The position numbers and the translations under genes are program-made. Under the pieces are notes generated by a model, which worked only from the letters and a program-made list of their open reading frames with translations, made no database searches and had not been told where the DNA came from. This document shows, piece by piece, positions 16,713 through 25,679 of a stretch of DNA of 64,000 nucleotides; position 1 is the stretch's first letter; every line of letters begins with the position of its first letter. The DNA comes from Chitinophaga horti (GTDB lineage Bacteria > Bacteroidota > Bacteroidia > Chitinophagales > Chitinophagaceae): NCBI RefSeq assembly GCF_022867795.2, contig NZ_CP107006.1, forward strand, positions 496,001-560,000, given 5' to 3'.

Positions 16713-17756
16713 ATGGCAACTATCAATTTTGGCGGTGTACAGGAAGAAGTGGTAACCAGGGAAGAATTCCCAATGGAAAAAGCTAGAGAAGTCCTGAAAG
16801 ACGAAGTAATTGCAGTTATCGGTTACGGCGTTCAGGGTCCTGGACAGGCGCTCAACCTGAAAGACAATGGTTTTAACGTAATCGTTGGCCAAAGGAAAAA
16901 TTCCAAAACATGGGATAAAGCCGTTGCAGACGGTTGGGTTCCAGGTCAAACACTGTTCGAGATCGAAGAAGCAGCGCAGAAAGGCACCATCATCCAGTTC
17001 CTGCTGTCTGATGCCGGCCAGATCACACTGTGGCCTACACTGAAACAATACCTCACACCTGGTAAGGCACTGTACTTCTCCCATGGTTTCGGTATTACTT
17101 ATAAAGAGCAGACTGGTATTATTCCTGCTGCTGATATTGATGTGATCCTGGTTGCGCCTAAAGGCTCCGGTACATCACTGCGCCGCCTGTTCCTGGCTGG
17201 TCAGGGTCTGAACTCCAGCTTCGCTATCTTCCAGGATGCAACCGGCAAAGCCCGCCAGCGCGCTATCGCACTGGGTATCGGCGTAGGTTCCGGCTACCTG
17301 TTCGAAACAGATTTCAAGAAAGAAGTATTCTCTGACCTCACCGGCGAGCGTGGCTCCCTGATGGGTGCTATCCAGGGCATCTTCGCGGCTCAGTACCAGA
17401 CACTGCGCAGCAATGGTCACTCACCTTCCGAAGCTTTCAACGAAACGGTTGAAGAGCTGACACAGTCACTCATGCCACTGGTTGCAGAAAACGGTATGGA
17501 CTGGATGTATGCTAACTGTTCTACTACCGCTCAGCGTGGTGCGCTCGACTGGTGGAAGAAGTTTAAAGAAGCTACCCAGCCTGTATTTGACGAGCTGTAT
17601 GCAAGCGTTGCCGCAGGTAAAGAAGCTGCCCGTTCTATCGCCTCCAACAGCACTGCTGACTACCGCGAGAAACTGGACGCAGAACTGAAAGAACTGCGCG
17701 AAAGCGAAATGTGGCAAGCCGGCGCCGCAGTAAGAAAACTGAGGCCTGGTAAATAA
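16713..17756 (+). CDS. ilvC: Ketol-acid reductoisomerase IlvC
   Basis: A 347-residue ketol-acid reductoisomerase, converting acetolactate and acetohydroxybutyrate to dihydroxy acids with NAD(P)H and Mg2+. The Rossmann motif is VIAVIGYGVQGPGQALNLKDNG, followed by VGQRKNSKTW (the cofactor-specificity loop); the catalytic domain has APKGSGTSLRR and ETDFKKEVFSDLTGERGSL with metal-binding Asp/Glu. Start ATG 16713 gives MATINFGGVQEE, the normal N-terminus for this branch. It is somewhat longer than the roughly 330-residue class I enzymes, with a modified active-site loop typical of Bacteroidota enzymes. A terminator follows. Confidence 0.96.
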   Translation: MATINFGGVQEEVVTREEFPMEKAREVLKDEVIAVIGYGVQGPGQALNLKDNGFNVIVGQRKNSKTWDKAVADGWVPGQTLFEIEEAAQKGTIIQFLLSDAGQITLWPTLKQYLTPGKALYFSHGFGITYKEQTGIIPAADIDVILVAPKGSGTSLRRLFLAGQGLNSSFAIFQDATGKARQRAIALGIGVGSGYLFETDFKKEVFSDLTGERGSLMGAIQGIFAAQYQTLRSNGHSPSEAFNETVEELTQSLMPLVAENGMDWMYANCSTTAQRGALDWWKKFKEATQPVFDELYASVAAGKEAARSIASNSTADYREKLDAELKELRESEMWQAGAAVRKLRPGK

Positions 17757-17770
17757 ACCATAAATTTGTG

Positions 17771-17804
17771 TCAACCGGCTGCTTTTGCGGCCGGTTGATT
17801 TTTT
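17771..17804 (+). terminator. Terminator between ilvC and ilvA
   Basis: TCAACCGGC/GCCGGTTGA (17771-17779 with 17790-17798) with six T after it lies 15 nt past ilvC and ends 20 nt before the ilvA ATG. Either ilvA depends on partial read-through or it has an unseen promoter. Confidence 0.8.
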
Positions 17805-17823
17805 AAAGCCAACCACTAAAATA

Positions 17824-19080
17824 ATGCCCGGACTATTGACCCTTGTAGATGCACGAAATATACTGGAAGCAGCGAGGTCGCTGAAGCCGGTAGTCCGTCG
17901 CACGGAGCTTACTTATAGCGCCAGCCTTTCGAGAAAATATCAATGCGATGTGTATCTCAAAAGAGAAGATATGCAGATCGTACGTTCTTATAAACTGCGC
18001 GGCGCTTACCATCTGATTAGCAGCCTGCCCATGGAGCAGCTGCGTAAAGGCGTAACCTGCGCGAGTGCAGGCAACCACGCCCAGGGATTTGCTTACAGCT
18101 GCAAACAGCTTGGCATTCGTGGCGTTGTGTTCATGCCCATTATTACACCAAAACAAAAAGTAAATCAAACCCGCATGTTCGGCGGCGAGTTTATCGAAAT
18201 ACGCCTCATTGGCGATACGTTCGATGACTGTGCAGCAGAGGCCCAGGCCTATACGCAGGAACATGATATGACATTTATTCCCCCGTTCGATAACCTGAAG
18301 ATCATTGAAGGGCAGGGAACTGTGGCAGTAGAGATCCTCGAAGACCAGCAGGGCATCGACTATATCTTTGTGCCTGTAGGCGGCGGCGGTTTAGCTTCCG
18401 GCGTAGGTGCTTATTTCAAGACTTACAGCCCGCAAACAAAGATCATCGGTGTAGAGCCGGAAGGCGCCCCCAGCATGCTGAAAGCGCTGGAAAACGGAGG
18501 CCCCGTTACGCTCCCGCAGATCGAACGTTTTGTGGATGGCGCCGCGGTAAAACGCGTAGGTCAGATCACTTATGAAATTTGTAAAGAAGTGCTGGATCAA
18601 ATGCAGCTCGTGCCGGAAGGCCGCATCTGCAGCACCATCCTGCGTTTATATAATGAAGATGCGATTGTTGTAGAACCTGCAGGCGCCTTGTCCATCGCGG
18701 CGCTCGACGACTTCGCCGCGGAGATCAAAGGCAGGAAAGTGGTGTGTGTGGTGAGCGGCAGCAACAACGACATCGATCGTATGCAGGAAATAAAAGAGCG
18801 CTCTTTGTTGTATGAAGGCCTCAAACATTACTTCCTCATCCGTTTCGCGCAGCGCCCCGGTGCATTGAAGGAGTTCGTGAACCATGTGCTGAGCCCGGAC
18901 GATGATATTACCCGCTTCGAATACATTCAGAAACATAACAAAGAAACCGGTCCGGCGCTGATTGGCGTGGAGTTGCGGAATAAAGAAGATTACGACAAGC
19001 TGATCGCCAACCTCAATAAGTATAACATTGATTATACCGAGTTGAAGAAGGATGATAAGCTGTTTGGGTATCTGGTGTAA
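17824..19080 (+). CDS. ilvA: Threonine deaminase (threonine ammonia-lyase) IlvA
   Basis: A 418-residue PLP enzyme that turns threonine into 2-oxobutyrate, the first isoleucine-specific step. The PLP lysine is in RSYKLRGAY (about residue 58), the glycine-rich phosphate loop in FVPVGGGGLASGVGAY, and SAGNHAQGFAYSC is diagnostic. The C-terminus (about 325-418) is a single ACT-like regulatory domain (HYFLIRFAQRPGALKEFV), shorter than in the two-ACT E. coli enzyme. ATG 17824 is preferred; an upstream in-frame ATG at 17785 would overlap the terminator hairpin. A terminator follows at 19101. Confidence 0.94.
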   Translation: MPGLLTLVDARNILEAARSLKPVVRRTELTYSASLSRKYQCDVYLKREDMQIVRSYKLRGAYHLISSLPMEQLRKGVTCASAGNHAQGFAYSCKQLGIRGVVFMPIITPKQKVNQTRMFGGEFIEIRLIGDTFDDCAAEAQAYTQEHDMTFIPPFDNLKIIEGQGTVAVEILEDQQGIDYIFVPVGGGGLASGVGAYFKTYSPQTKIIGVEPEGAPSMLKALENGGPVTLPQIERFVDGAAVKRVGQITYEICKEVLDQMQLVPEGRICSTILRLYNEDAIVVEPAGALSIAALDDFAAEIKGRKVVCVVSGSNNDIDRMQEIKERSLLYEGLKHYFLIRFAQRPGALKEFVNHVLSPDDDITRFEYIQKHNKETGPALIGVELRNKEDYDKLIANLNKYNIDYTELKKDDKLFGYLV

Positions 19081-19100
19081 CGGGTTGCCTGTAAAATATA

Positions 19101-19132
19101 AAAGCACTGGTCGGGAGGCCAGTGCTTTTTTT
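19101..19132 (+). terminator. Terminator after ilvA
   Basis: The stem AAAGCACTGG/CCAGTGCTTT (19101-19110 with 19119-19128) with a T-run ends the isoleucine/valine gene block. Confidence 0.85.
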
Positions 19133-19145
19133 ATGTAGATACGTT

Positions 19146-19271
19146 TTACATTTTCGCCGTCTCCGGCCAGCGGTTGAACATCCGGATGGATGTGGCGCCG
19201 GGATTTCTTTCAGATGAAGATGTCAAGTTACATTTTCGCCGTCTCCGGCCAGCGGTTGAACATCCGGATGG
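19146..19271. repeat. 44-bp direct repeat covering the glycosyltransferase 3' end
   Basis: The 44 bp at 19228-19271, which contain the stop and last 13 codons of the minus-strand glycosyltransferase gene (peptide IRMFNRWPETAKM), are repeated without change at 19146-19189. The 38 bp between the copies are unrelated to what flanks them. Confidence 0.85.
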
Positions 19272-20220
19272 CCAGCGTTTCCTTCCAGCGGTTGACGAAC
19301 GACCTTTGCTCAGTAAACGCCTGTTCTGCCTGCCGGCGTTCGTCGCGCAGCTCCTGCGCAATATGCCGGGGAATAGGCAGGTGCCTGCTGAGGCGGCGGC
19401 ATAAGACGACCCGTTTGCGGCGTGCGTGCACCAAATTCACCAGGTCCTGCGTGGTGGAAGCACGATGTAGTTCGCGCCGCATCGTCGGTGTGACCATGTC
19501 TTCACCGGCGTGCAGCCGTTTCAGTTTGGTGCCGCAGCCTACCTGTTGGGAGGCGTGGATGCGGTAGGAGATAAGTTCATCTTCGATGTAATTGAGTGCG
19601 CCGTGGCTCGCGGCAGCAAAGGCAATCCAGGCATCATGCCACATGCGTTTCATCATTTTGAAAGGCAGTAGTTTAGGCACAAAGTTTTTGCGCACGGCCA
19701 GCGTGGCGCCGGTGACCATACGCTCGTGGCGTAAGAGGTAACGCAGCAGGTCGAACTGTGTGCCGGCCGTGCGGCGCGATTCTTCCGTAAAGCGGTTCAC
19801 GGACCACAGGCAGCCTGGAATGCGTTGGTCATTATCATCGATCAGCACCCCGTTGGAAAATACCGCCTGGTCTGCCGGATTCGCTTCAAAATGCGCCAAT
19901 GTAGCCGCTACCTTATGCGGCATCCATATATCATCATGGTCGCTAAAAAATATAACCTCGCCGCCGCATAGCTGCAACAGCTGTTCGAAGTTCTTCTTCG
20001 CACCCTTGTTTTCCTTATTGAAAATAAGCCGGAAGATGCCCGGGTAACGTTCATTGTAGGCTGACAGTATTTCCTGGGTACCATCGGTAGAAACGTCGTC
20101 TATGACCACGATTTCGGTTACCGGAAGGGTTTGTTGCAGGATGCTGTCGAGCTGTTTTGTTAAGTGGCGTTTTGCGTTATAGGTGCACAGGCCAACGGAA
20201 GCTGACAATTGCTCAAGCAT
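19228..20220 (-). CDS. Family 2 glycosyltransferase
   Basis: A 330-residue GT2 (GT-A fold) enzyme that would transfer a sugar from an NDP-donor to a surface polysaccharide or lipid acceptor. The N-terminal VGLCTYNAKRHLTKQLDSIL is followed by VVIDDVSTDGTQEIL and the metal-binding FFSDHDDIWMPHK (DxD-like). Residues after about 230 are basic and probably lie along the membrane face (RRELHRASTT...RRKRVVLCRRLSRH). No membrane span was seen. It is a lone gene, convergent with ilvA, and no polysaccharide cluster is nearby, so its product is unknown. The last 13 codons are part of a 44-bp direct repeat. Confidence 0.85.
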   Translation of the reverse strand: MLEQLSASVGLCTYNAKRHLTKQLDSILQQTLPVTEIVVIDDVSTDGTQEILSAYNERYPGIFRLIFNKENKGAKKNFEQLLQLCGGEVIFFSDHDDIWMPHKVAATLAHFEANPADQAVFSNGVLIDDNDQRIPGCLWSVNRFTEESRRTAGTQFDLLRYLLRHERMVTGATLAVRKNFVPKLLPFKMMKRMWHDAWIAFAAASHGALNYIEDELISYRIHASQQVGCGTKLKRLHAGEDMVTPTMRRELHRASTTQDLVNLVHARRKRVVLCRRLSRHLPIPRHIAQELRDERRQAEQAFTEQRSFVNRWKETLAIRMFNRWPETAKM

Positions 20221-20442
20221 TTAATAAGGTTTTCATTCAGTAATGACAGTTGTTGGTTCTACGGGTAAGCCTATAGCTTCCTGTCGGGCTTCTTTTAATT
20301 GTGTGTAATCAGTGTCTCTGTAGGTCGTCCCGAAGCGCAACTTCCGGGATTCTTCACAAGATAAGCAATCTCTCCATAGGTTGGGTACGGATCGCTGTAA
20401 AATTAGGATGCCTTTCACAAAACTTTCCTATCTTTCTCACAC

Positions 20443-21564
20443 ATGATAAGCTACTGGGAACGGCAAAGTTTGCTGCAATACAACGACATCATCCTTGGTG
20501 GTGGTATTACCGGGCTTTCTACGGCCATCTCGCTGAAGGAGCGTCATCCCGGCAGGCGTATTGCTGTGTTTGAACGGGGCATTTTGCCTACCGGCGCCAG
20601 TACGCGCAATGCCGGTTTCGCTTGTATCGGTAGTCTTACAGAGATATTGGCCGATCTTAAAACCATGCCGGCCGCAGATATCGTCGACCTTGTAGCGTTG
20701 CGCAAAGACGGGCTGTGCCAGTTGCGGGAGCGGCTGGGCGACGAGCGCATCGGTTACCGGGAAAATGGCAGTTACGAGCTGCTCTCCGCCAAAGAAGTTT
20801 CCGCCCTGGAACATATCGATGAAGTAAATGAACTGTTGTGGCCGGTGCTGGGCATGCCTGCCTACCTGCGGGCCGATCATAAGATCCGCGATTTCGGGTT
20901 CAATACCACCGCTTTAATTGAAAATAACTGCGAAGGCGAACTGCATAGCGGCAAAATGATGCGCGCCCTTATCGACCTGGCCATTGAAAAGGGCATAGAG
21001 ATCAAAACAGGCTGTGAAGTGTTGGCGTACGACGAAAATGCGGGTGGCATTACCATAACGGTGCAACGCCAATGGATGAACGAAAGCGTAAGATTTCAGG
21101 CCCAACGACTCGCCATCTGTACAAATGCATTTGCCAAACAACTACTGCCCGGCGAGGATATTACGCCCGGCCGCGGACAAGTATTGGTCACACATCCTAT
21201 ACCCACGCTACCTTTTAAGGGCGTATACCATTTTGATGAAGGATATTATTATTTTCGTGAACTGGAAGGCCGCATTCTTTTTGGTGGCGGCCGTAACTTC
21301 GATTTTGAAGGAGAGACGACAACTGATTTTGAACTGAGTGAGCAGATACAACGGCAGCTGGAGGAAAAGTTGCGCACGATCATTATCCCTGATATTCCCT
21401 TTACCGTAGATATGCGCTGGTCGGGCATTATGGCCTTCGGCGCCAGCAAGCGGCCGATCGTTAAACAGCTTTCGCCTCAGCTTTTCGTAGCGGCCCGTAT
21501 GGGTGGCATGGGCGTAGCGATAGGCACAGCGGTGGCAAAGCAGCTGGCAGCACTGATGGATTAA
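20443..21564 (+). CDS. FAD-dependent amino-acid oxidase/dehydrogenase (DAO family)
   Basis: A 373-residue flavoprotein of the glycine/D-amino acid oxidase family. The dinucleotide fold starts DIILGGGITGLSTAISLKERHPG (residues 15-37) with the second Rossmann strand AVFERG, then the family GASTRNAGFACIGS segment. A C-terminal FAD contact is RMGGMGVAIGTAVAKQLA. It would oxidise an amine of an amino acid or polyamine to an imine; relatives include gamma-glutamylputrescine oxidase and glycine oxidase. No neighbouring gene indicates the substrate. It stands alone between the glycosyltransferase and the GH95 gene. Confidence 0.82.
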   Translation: MISYWERQSLLQYNDIILGGGITGLSTAISLKERHPGRRIAVFERGILPTGASTRNAGFACIGSLTEILADLKTMPAADIVDLVALRKDGLCQLRERLGDERIGYRENGSYELLSAKEVSALEHIDEVNELLWPVLGMPAYLRADHKIRDFGFNTTALIENNCEGELHSGKMMRALIDLAIEKGIEIKTGCEVLAYDENAGGITITVQRQWMNESVRFQAQRLAICTNAFAKQLLPGEDITPGRGQVLVTHPIPTLPFKGVYHFDEGYYYFRELEGRILFGGGRNFDFEGETTTDFELSEQIQRQLEEKLRTIIIPDIPFTVDMRWSGIMAFGASKRPIVKQLSPQLFVAARMGGMGVAIGTAVAKQLAALMD

Positions 21565-21644
21565 ATTCGCAAAAACTGATGGGTTATTAACCACAGCTTG
21601 TAAGCATGGAAGGGATAGATTAAATTTATACAACTCCTACCCAT

Positions 21645-24026
21645 ATGAAACAGATCTATGCTTTTCTCTTGATGATCGCAGGAGTGATGCCTGCAGGAGC
21701 GCAAACGAACAAATTGTGGTACAAACAACCGGCGGCTGACTGGTTACAGGCGTTGCCCGTGGGTAATGGTCGTATGGGGGCGATGGTGTACGGGCGGCCA
21801 GATAAAGAGATGATCCAGCTAAACGAGGAAAGTGTATGGGGCGGCCTGAAGTTCAACGATGCCAATCCCAACGCTTACAAAGTACTCGACTCCCTCCGCC
21901 AGTTACTGTTTGCAGAAAAGAACAAGGAGGCACAAGACCTCGCCCAGGCGAACTTCGTAGCCGTGACCAGCGAAAATGGGAGCGAGGTGGCCCGCAACTT
22001 CAGGTCTATGCAAACGCTCATGAATCTGAATATCGATTATGGCTTTACCGATTACACTGATTATCGCCGTGAACTGGATATTATTAATGGTATAGCCACT
22101 TCCAGCTTTAAATATAACGGGGTACAATACACGCAGGAGGTGATCGCATCTGCCCCTGACAATGTGATTGCCGTTCGCCTCGCCGCCGGTAAGCCTGGCG
22201 CGTTAAATCTTATATTAACACTCGATCGCCCGGATACAAAAGATACTTCCCGCCACTACGTTGACTGTACCACCCGCACACTCAGTCCTAACCTGCTGCT
22301 GCTTTCCGGGCAGATCAACGATAAAAATACCACGACCAAACGCGGCCCCGAAGGCTTACATATGAAGTTTGCCGGTGCGGTGTATGCCGTTAACACCGGT
22401 GGTAAACTGGTACGCACGAAGGATGCGATCAAAGTTGAACACGCGGAAGCGGTGGTACTGTATATACAAGGTGCAACCAACTACGACTTCGCCCGCCTTG
22501 ATATGAATCGCGCAGTCGATCCGGTCGCTAAGGTGCAACAACTGGTGAACGCATCCCGCTTAAAACCTTATGCTGCGCTAAAAGCAAAACATGTGGCCGA
22601 TCATGCAGGCTACATGCAGCGCGTACAGCTTACACTCACCACCACCGCCACCGAAACTCCCACCGACGAGCGCCTGGCGAATGTAAAAAACGGTGCGGAA
22701 GACCTGGAACTCATCACCCTCTATTATCAATATGGCCGTTACCTGCTGCTCGGTAGCTCCCGCCGCCCGGGTTTGCTGCCGGCTAACCTGCAAGGCATCT
22801 GGAACCATCATATCGATGCACCCTGGAATGCGGACTTCCATACGAACATCAACCTGCAAATGAATTACTGGCCGGCGGAGATGTGTAACCTTACGGAAAC
22901 CACCGCTCCACTGTTTGCTTTCCTGAATAACCTGCGCGAACAAGGTCGCATCACCGCTAAAAAGATGTACAACGCCCGTGGCTGGCTGGTACACCATTGC
23001 ACCGATGCTTTCGGCAAAACCGGCGTGCAGGCTAACGCATCCTTCGGAACTTTTCCTTTGGCTACCGCCTGGATGTGCCTCCATTTTTACGACCACTTCG
23101 CGTTCACACAGGATTACATGTTCCTGAAGCAGCAGGCATATCCTATTATGAAGGAGCATGCGTTGTTCATTGAAGATTACCTCGTAAAAAGTCCGGAAGG
23201 CTACCTGGTCACCGCACCTGGCTCTTCCCCGGAGAATAAATATAAACACCCGGTAACCGGCGAGCCGACCGGCATTTCTTATGGCCCTACGATGGATAAC
23301 CAGATCGTGCGCGAGTTCCTGACAAAATGCATCGAGGCAGCGACTATCCTGCGTACCGACTCGGCCGCCGTATCTGCCTGGAAAAATATCATTGCACAAT
23401 TACCGCCCACGAAGCTGACCGTTGATGGCCGCATCATGGAGTGGATAAAAGATTATACAGACGTAGATCCCGGTCACCGGCACATTTCACACCTGTTCGG
23501 ACTGCACCCAGGTACACAAATCTCGGAGCAAACGCCTTCCTTGTTCGAAGGCGCCCGACGCACACTTGCTGCCCGTTTAAGCAGCGGTGGCGGCCATACT
23601 GGCTGGAGCCGCGCGTGGATCATTAACTTTTACGCCCGGTTGAAAGACGGCGCGAAAGTGAGCGAACACCTGCAATTGCTGTTCACGAAATCAACCCTCA
23701 CCAACCTTTTCGATAATCATCCGCCCTTCCAGATCGATGGTAACTTTGGCAGTACAGCCGGTATTACGGAAGCTTTGCTGCAAAGTCATACCAACTTCCT
23801 GGAGCTGCTGCCCGCACTGCCGCCCACCTGGAAAGAAGGTAAGGTGAGTGGGCTGCGTGCCCGCGGGGGCTTCGAAGTGGAAATGGAATGGAAAGAAGGG
23901 GAGTTGCAGCTGGCGAAGATCAAAGCGCTGACAGGCAATACCGCGATTATCAAATATAAAGACAGACTTTTCCCGGTGTCGCTGGCAAAAGGCCAGGTGA
24001 TGGAACTGGGCGATCAATTGAAATAA
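21645..24026 (+). CDS. Alpha-L-fucosidase, GH95
   Basis: A 793-residue exported inverting fucosidase, usually acting on alpha-1,2-linked fucose (or alpha-L-galactose). The signal peptide ([20 protein letters not shown]) is followed by the GH95 N-terminal beta domain, starting [27 protein letters not shown] and LNEESVWGG in parts. The (alpha/alpha)6 barrel contains [36 protein letters not shown] in segments, with the catalytic Asn/Asp-bearing blocks; [13 protein letters not shown] and [15 protein letters not shown] are further GH95 hallmarks. It is followed after 10 bp by a GH29 fucosidase, a pairing common in loci for fucosylated glycans. Confidence 0.94.
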   Translation: MKQIYAFLLMIAGVMPAGAQTNKLWYKQPAADWLQALPVGNGRMGAMVYGRPDKEMIQLNEESVWGGLKFNDANPNAYKVLDSLRQLLFAEKNKEAQDLAQANFVAVTSENGSEVARNFRSMQTLMNLNIDYGFTDYTDYRRELDIINGIATSSFKYNGVQYTQEVIASAPDNVIAVRLAAGKPGALNLILTLDRPDTKDTSRHYVDCTTRTLSPNLLLLSGQINDKNTTTKRGPEGLHMKFAGAVYAVNTGGKLVRTKDAIKVEHAEAVVLYIQGATNYDFARLDMNRAVDPVAKVQQLVNASRLKPYAALKAKHVADHAGYMQRVQLTLTTTATETPTDERLANVKNGAEDLELITLYYQYGRYLLLGSSRRPGLLPANLQGIWNHHIDAPWNADFHTNINLQMNYWPAEMCNLTETTAPLFAFLNNLREQGRITAKKMYNARGWLVHHCTDAFGKTGVQANASFGTFPLATAWMCLHFYDHFAFTQDYMFLKQQAYPIMKEHALFIEDYLVKSPEGYLVTAPGSSPENKYKHPVTGEPTGISYGPTMDNQIVREFLTKCIEAATILRTDSAAVSAWKNIIAQLPPTKLTVDGRIMEWIKDYTDVDPGHRHISHLFGLHPGTQISEQTPSLFEGARRTLAARLSSGGGHTGWSRAWIINFYARLKDGAKVSEHLQLLFTKSTLTNLFDNHPPFQIDGNFGSTAGITEALLQSHTNFLELLPALPPTWKEGKVSGLRARGGFEVEMEWKEGELQLAKIKALTGNTAIIKYKDRLFPVSLAKGQVMELGDQLK

Positions 24027-24036
24027 AAATCCACGC

Positions 24037-25518
24037 ATGAATACAACTATCAGGAATCTCCTGCTTGGCCTGGCCCTGTTACCCGCCACCGCCAACGCAC
24101 AGCAAAAGTACCAGCCCACCTGGGCGTCTATCGACAGCAGACCCGTACCGGCCTGGTTCGAGAATGCCAAATTCGGCATCTTCATCCACTGGGGTGTATA
24201 CTCCGTGCCTGCCTGGGCGCCCAAAGGCGTTTACTCGGAATGGTACCAGTACTGGTTGCAGAACCGCCAGGTATCAGGGAACAACAACCCGCAAAAGGAT
24301 ATGGTATACAACTACCATAAAAACCGTTTTGGCGATAACTATTCGTACTACAATTTCGCCGACCAGTTTAAAGCAGAAGATTACGACCCGGCCGCCTGGG
24401 CAAATGTGCTGCAAAAGTCTGGCGCAAAATACGTGGTGCTCACCTCCAAACACCACGACGGCTTCGCCCTTTGGCCCAGTAAAGAGGCCAGTAAAGCTTT
24501 CGGCCGCCCCTGGAACGCTGTGGATGCTGCCGCCAAACGCGACTTGCTTGGCGATCTGACCACTGCCGTGAAAAAGACCGGCGTGAAGATGGGTTACTAT
24601 TATTCATTGTACGAGTGGTACAACCCTGTGTATAAAGCGAAAGACTATAATAAGTATGTAGATGAACACATGTTCCCGCAAATAAAAGAACTGGTGAACA
24701 ACTACAAACCCGATATGATCTGGACTGATGGCGAGTGGGAACAAACCGACACCACCTGGAAGGCCCGCGATATCATTGCCTGGATGTATAATGAAAGCCC
24801 GGTAAAAGACAGCATCGTCATCAACGACCGCTGGGGCAAAGGCATCCGTCAGAAGCACGGCGGCTTTTATACCACCGAATACGAGGCAGGTGCCAGCTTT
24901 AACCGTCCGTGGGAAGAGTGCCGGGGAATGGGTTTTTCGTTTGGGTATAACCGTAATGAAGACATAGAAGATTACAACTCCGCCCAGGCCCTGGTATTAC
25001 TATTGGTAGATGTAGTAAGCAGTGGCGGCAACCTGCTGCTGGATATTGGTCCGGATGCGCATGGTAAAATTCCTCCTATCATGCAGGAGCGCCTGTTGCA
25101 GATTGGCAAATGGCTGTCTGTAAACGGAGAAGCCATTTACGACACGCGCAAATGGAAACAGGCTGCCCAGTGGACTTCCGGCGACCGCACCTACAAACAG
25201 AAAGGTGGTCATATGGCGAGCGGCGAGTACATCATCAAACAAACCATCGATCCCGATCCGGGATTTGCGGTGAAACAGGCGTTTTTCACTACGAAAGGCA
25301 CCACGCTGTACGCCATCGCCCCCGAAATGCCCGAAGGCAAATGGTTACTGCGGGATGTGATGCCTGCTGCCAACACCACCGTAACCTTGCTCGGTTCCGA
25401 TAAAAAAATCGGCTGGAAGAAGGTGAAGGACGGCATTGAGCTGGACGTACCCAGGATGACCGCAAAGGAGCTACCGGGCGATTACGCTTACACATTTAAG
25501 ATCACTTCCGCCAAATAA
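24037..25518 (+). CDS. Alpha-L-fucosidase, GH29 (second copy)
   Basis: A 493-residue exported fucosidase. Signal peptide MNTTIRNLLLGLALLPATANA, then GH29 blocks AKFGIFIHWGVYSVPAWAP, LTSKHHDGFALWPS, KMGYYYSLYEWYNP, and DMIWTDGEWEQ with predicted nucleophile Asp231. This protein is related to but clearly distinct from the GH29 at 7498 (insertions around residues 60-110 and another acid/base region). It is in one transcription unit with the upstream GH95 gene (10-bp gap) and is followed by a terminator at 25534. Together the pair would strip alpha-1,2 and other fucose from glycans in the periplasm. Confidence 0.93.
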   Translation: MNTTIRNLLLGLALLPATANAQQKYQPTWASIDSRPVPAWFENAKFGIFIHWGVYSVPAWAPKGVYSEWYQYWLQNRQVSGNNNPQKDMVYNYHKNRFGDNYSYYNFADQFKAEDYDPAAWANVLQKSGAKYVVLTSKHHDGFALWPSKEASKAFGRPWNAVDAAAKRDLLGDLTTAVKKTGVKMGYYYSLYEWYNPVYKAKDYNKYVDEHMFPQIKELVNNYKPDMIWTDGEWEQTDTTWKARDIIAWMYNESPVKDSIVINDRWGKGIRQKHGGFYTTEYEAGASFNRPWEECRGMGFSFGYNRNEDIEDYNSAQALVLLLVDVVSSGGNLLLDIGPDAHGKIPPIMQERLLQIGKWLSVNGEAIYDTRKWKQAAQWTSGDRTYKQKGGHMASGEYIIKQTIDPDPGFAVKQAFFTTKGTTLYAIAPEMPEGKWLLRDVMPAANTTVTLLGSDKKIGWKKVKDGIELDVPRMTAKELPGDYAYTFKITSAK

Positions 25519-25533
25519 GCGGCTTACATTAAC

Positions 25534-25569
25534 AAAAAAGGACGGTACTAAAGGGTAACGTCCTTTTTT
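25534..25569 (+). terminator. Terminator after the GH95-GH29 pair
   Basis: AAAAAAGGACG/CGTCCTTTTTT (25534-25544 with 25559-25569) plus more T lies directly after the fucosidase gene. Confidence 0.85.
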
Positions 25570-25679
25570 TTATCTTCCGGGAGAAAAAAACAATAAGGGT
25601 ATATTATACCTTTAAAATTAAATCCTATCTTGAAAGCCTAAAAATATTTTCCATTTACCACGTTCAATGAAAAAATAAA

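Noticed and set aside
22578..23399. A minus-strand open frame of 273 codons within the GH95 gene
   Set aside because: It has no family signature and lies opposite conserved GH95 barrel motifs.
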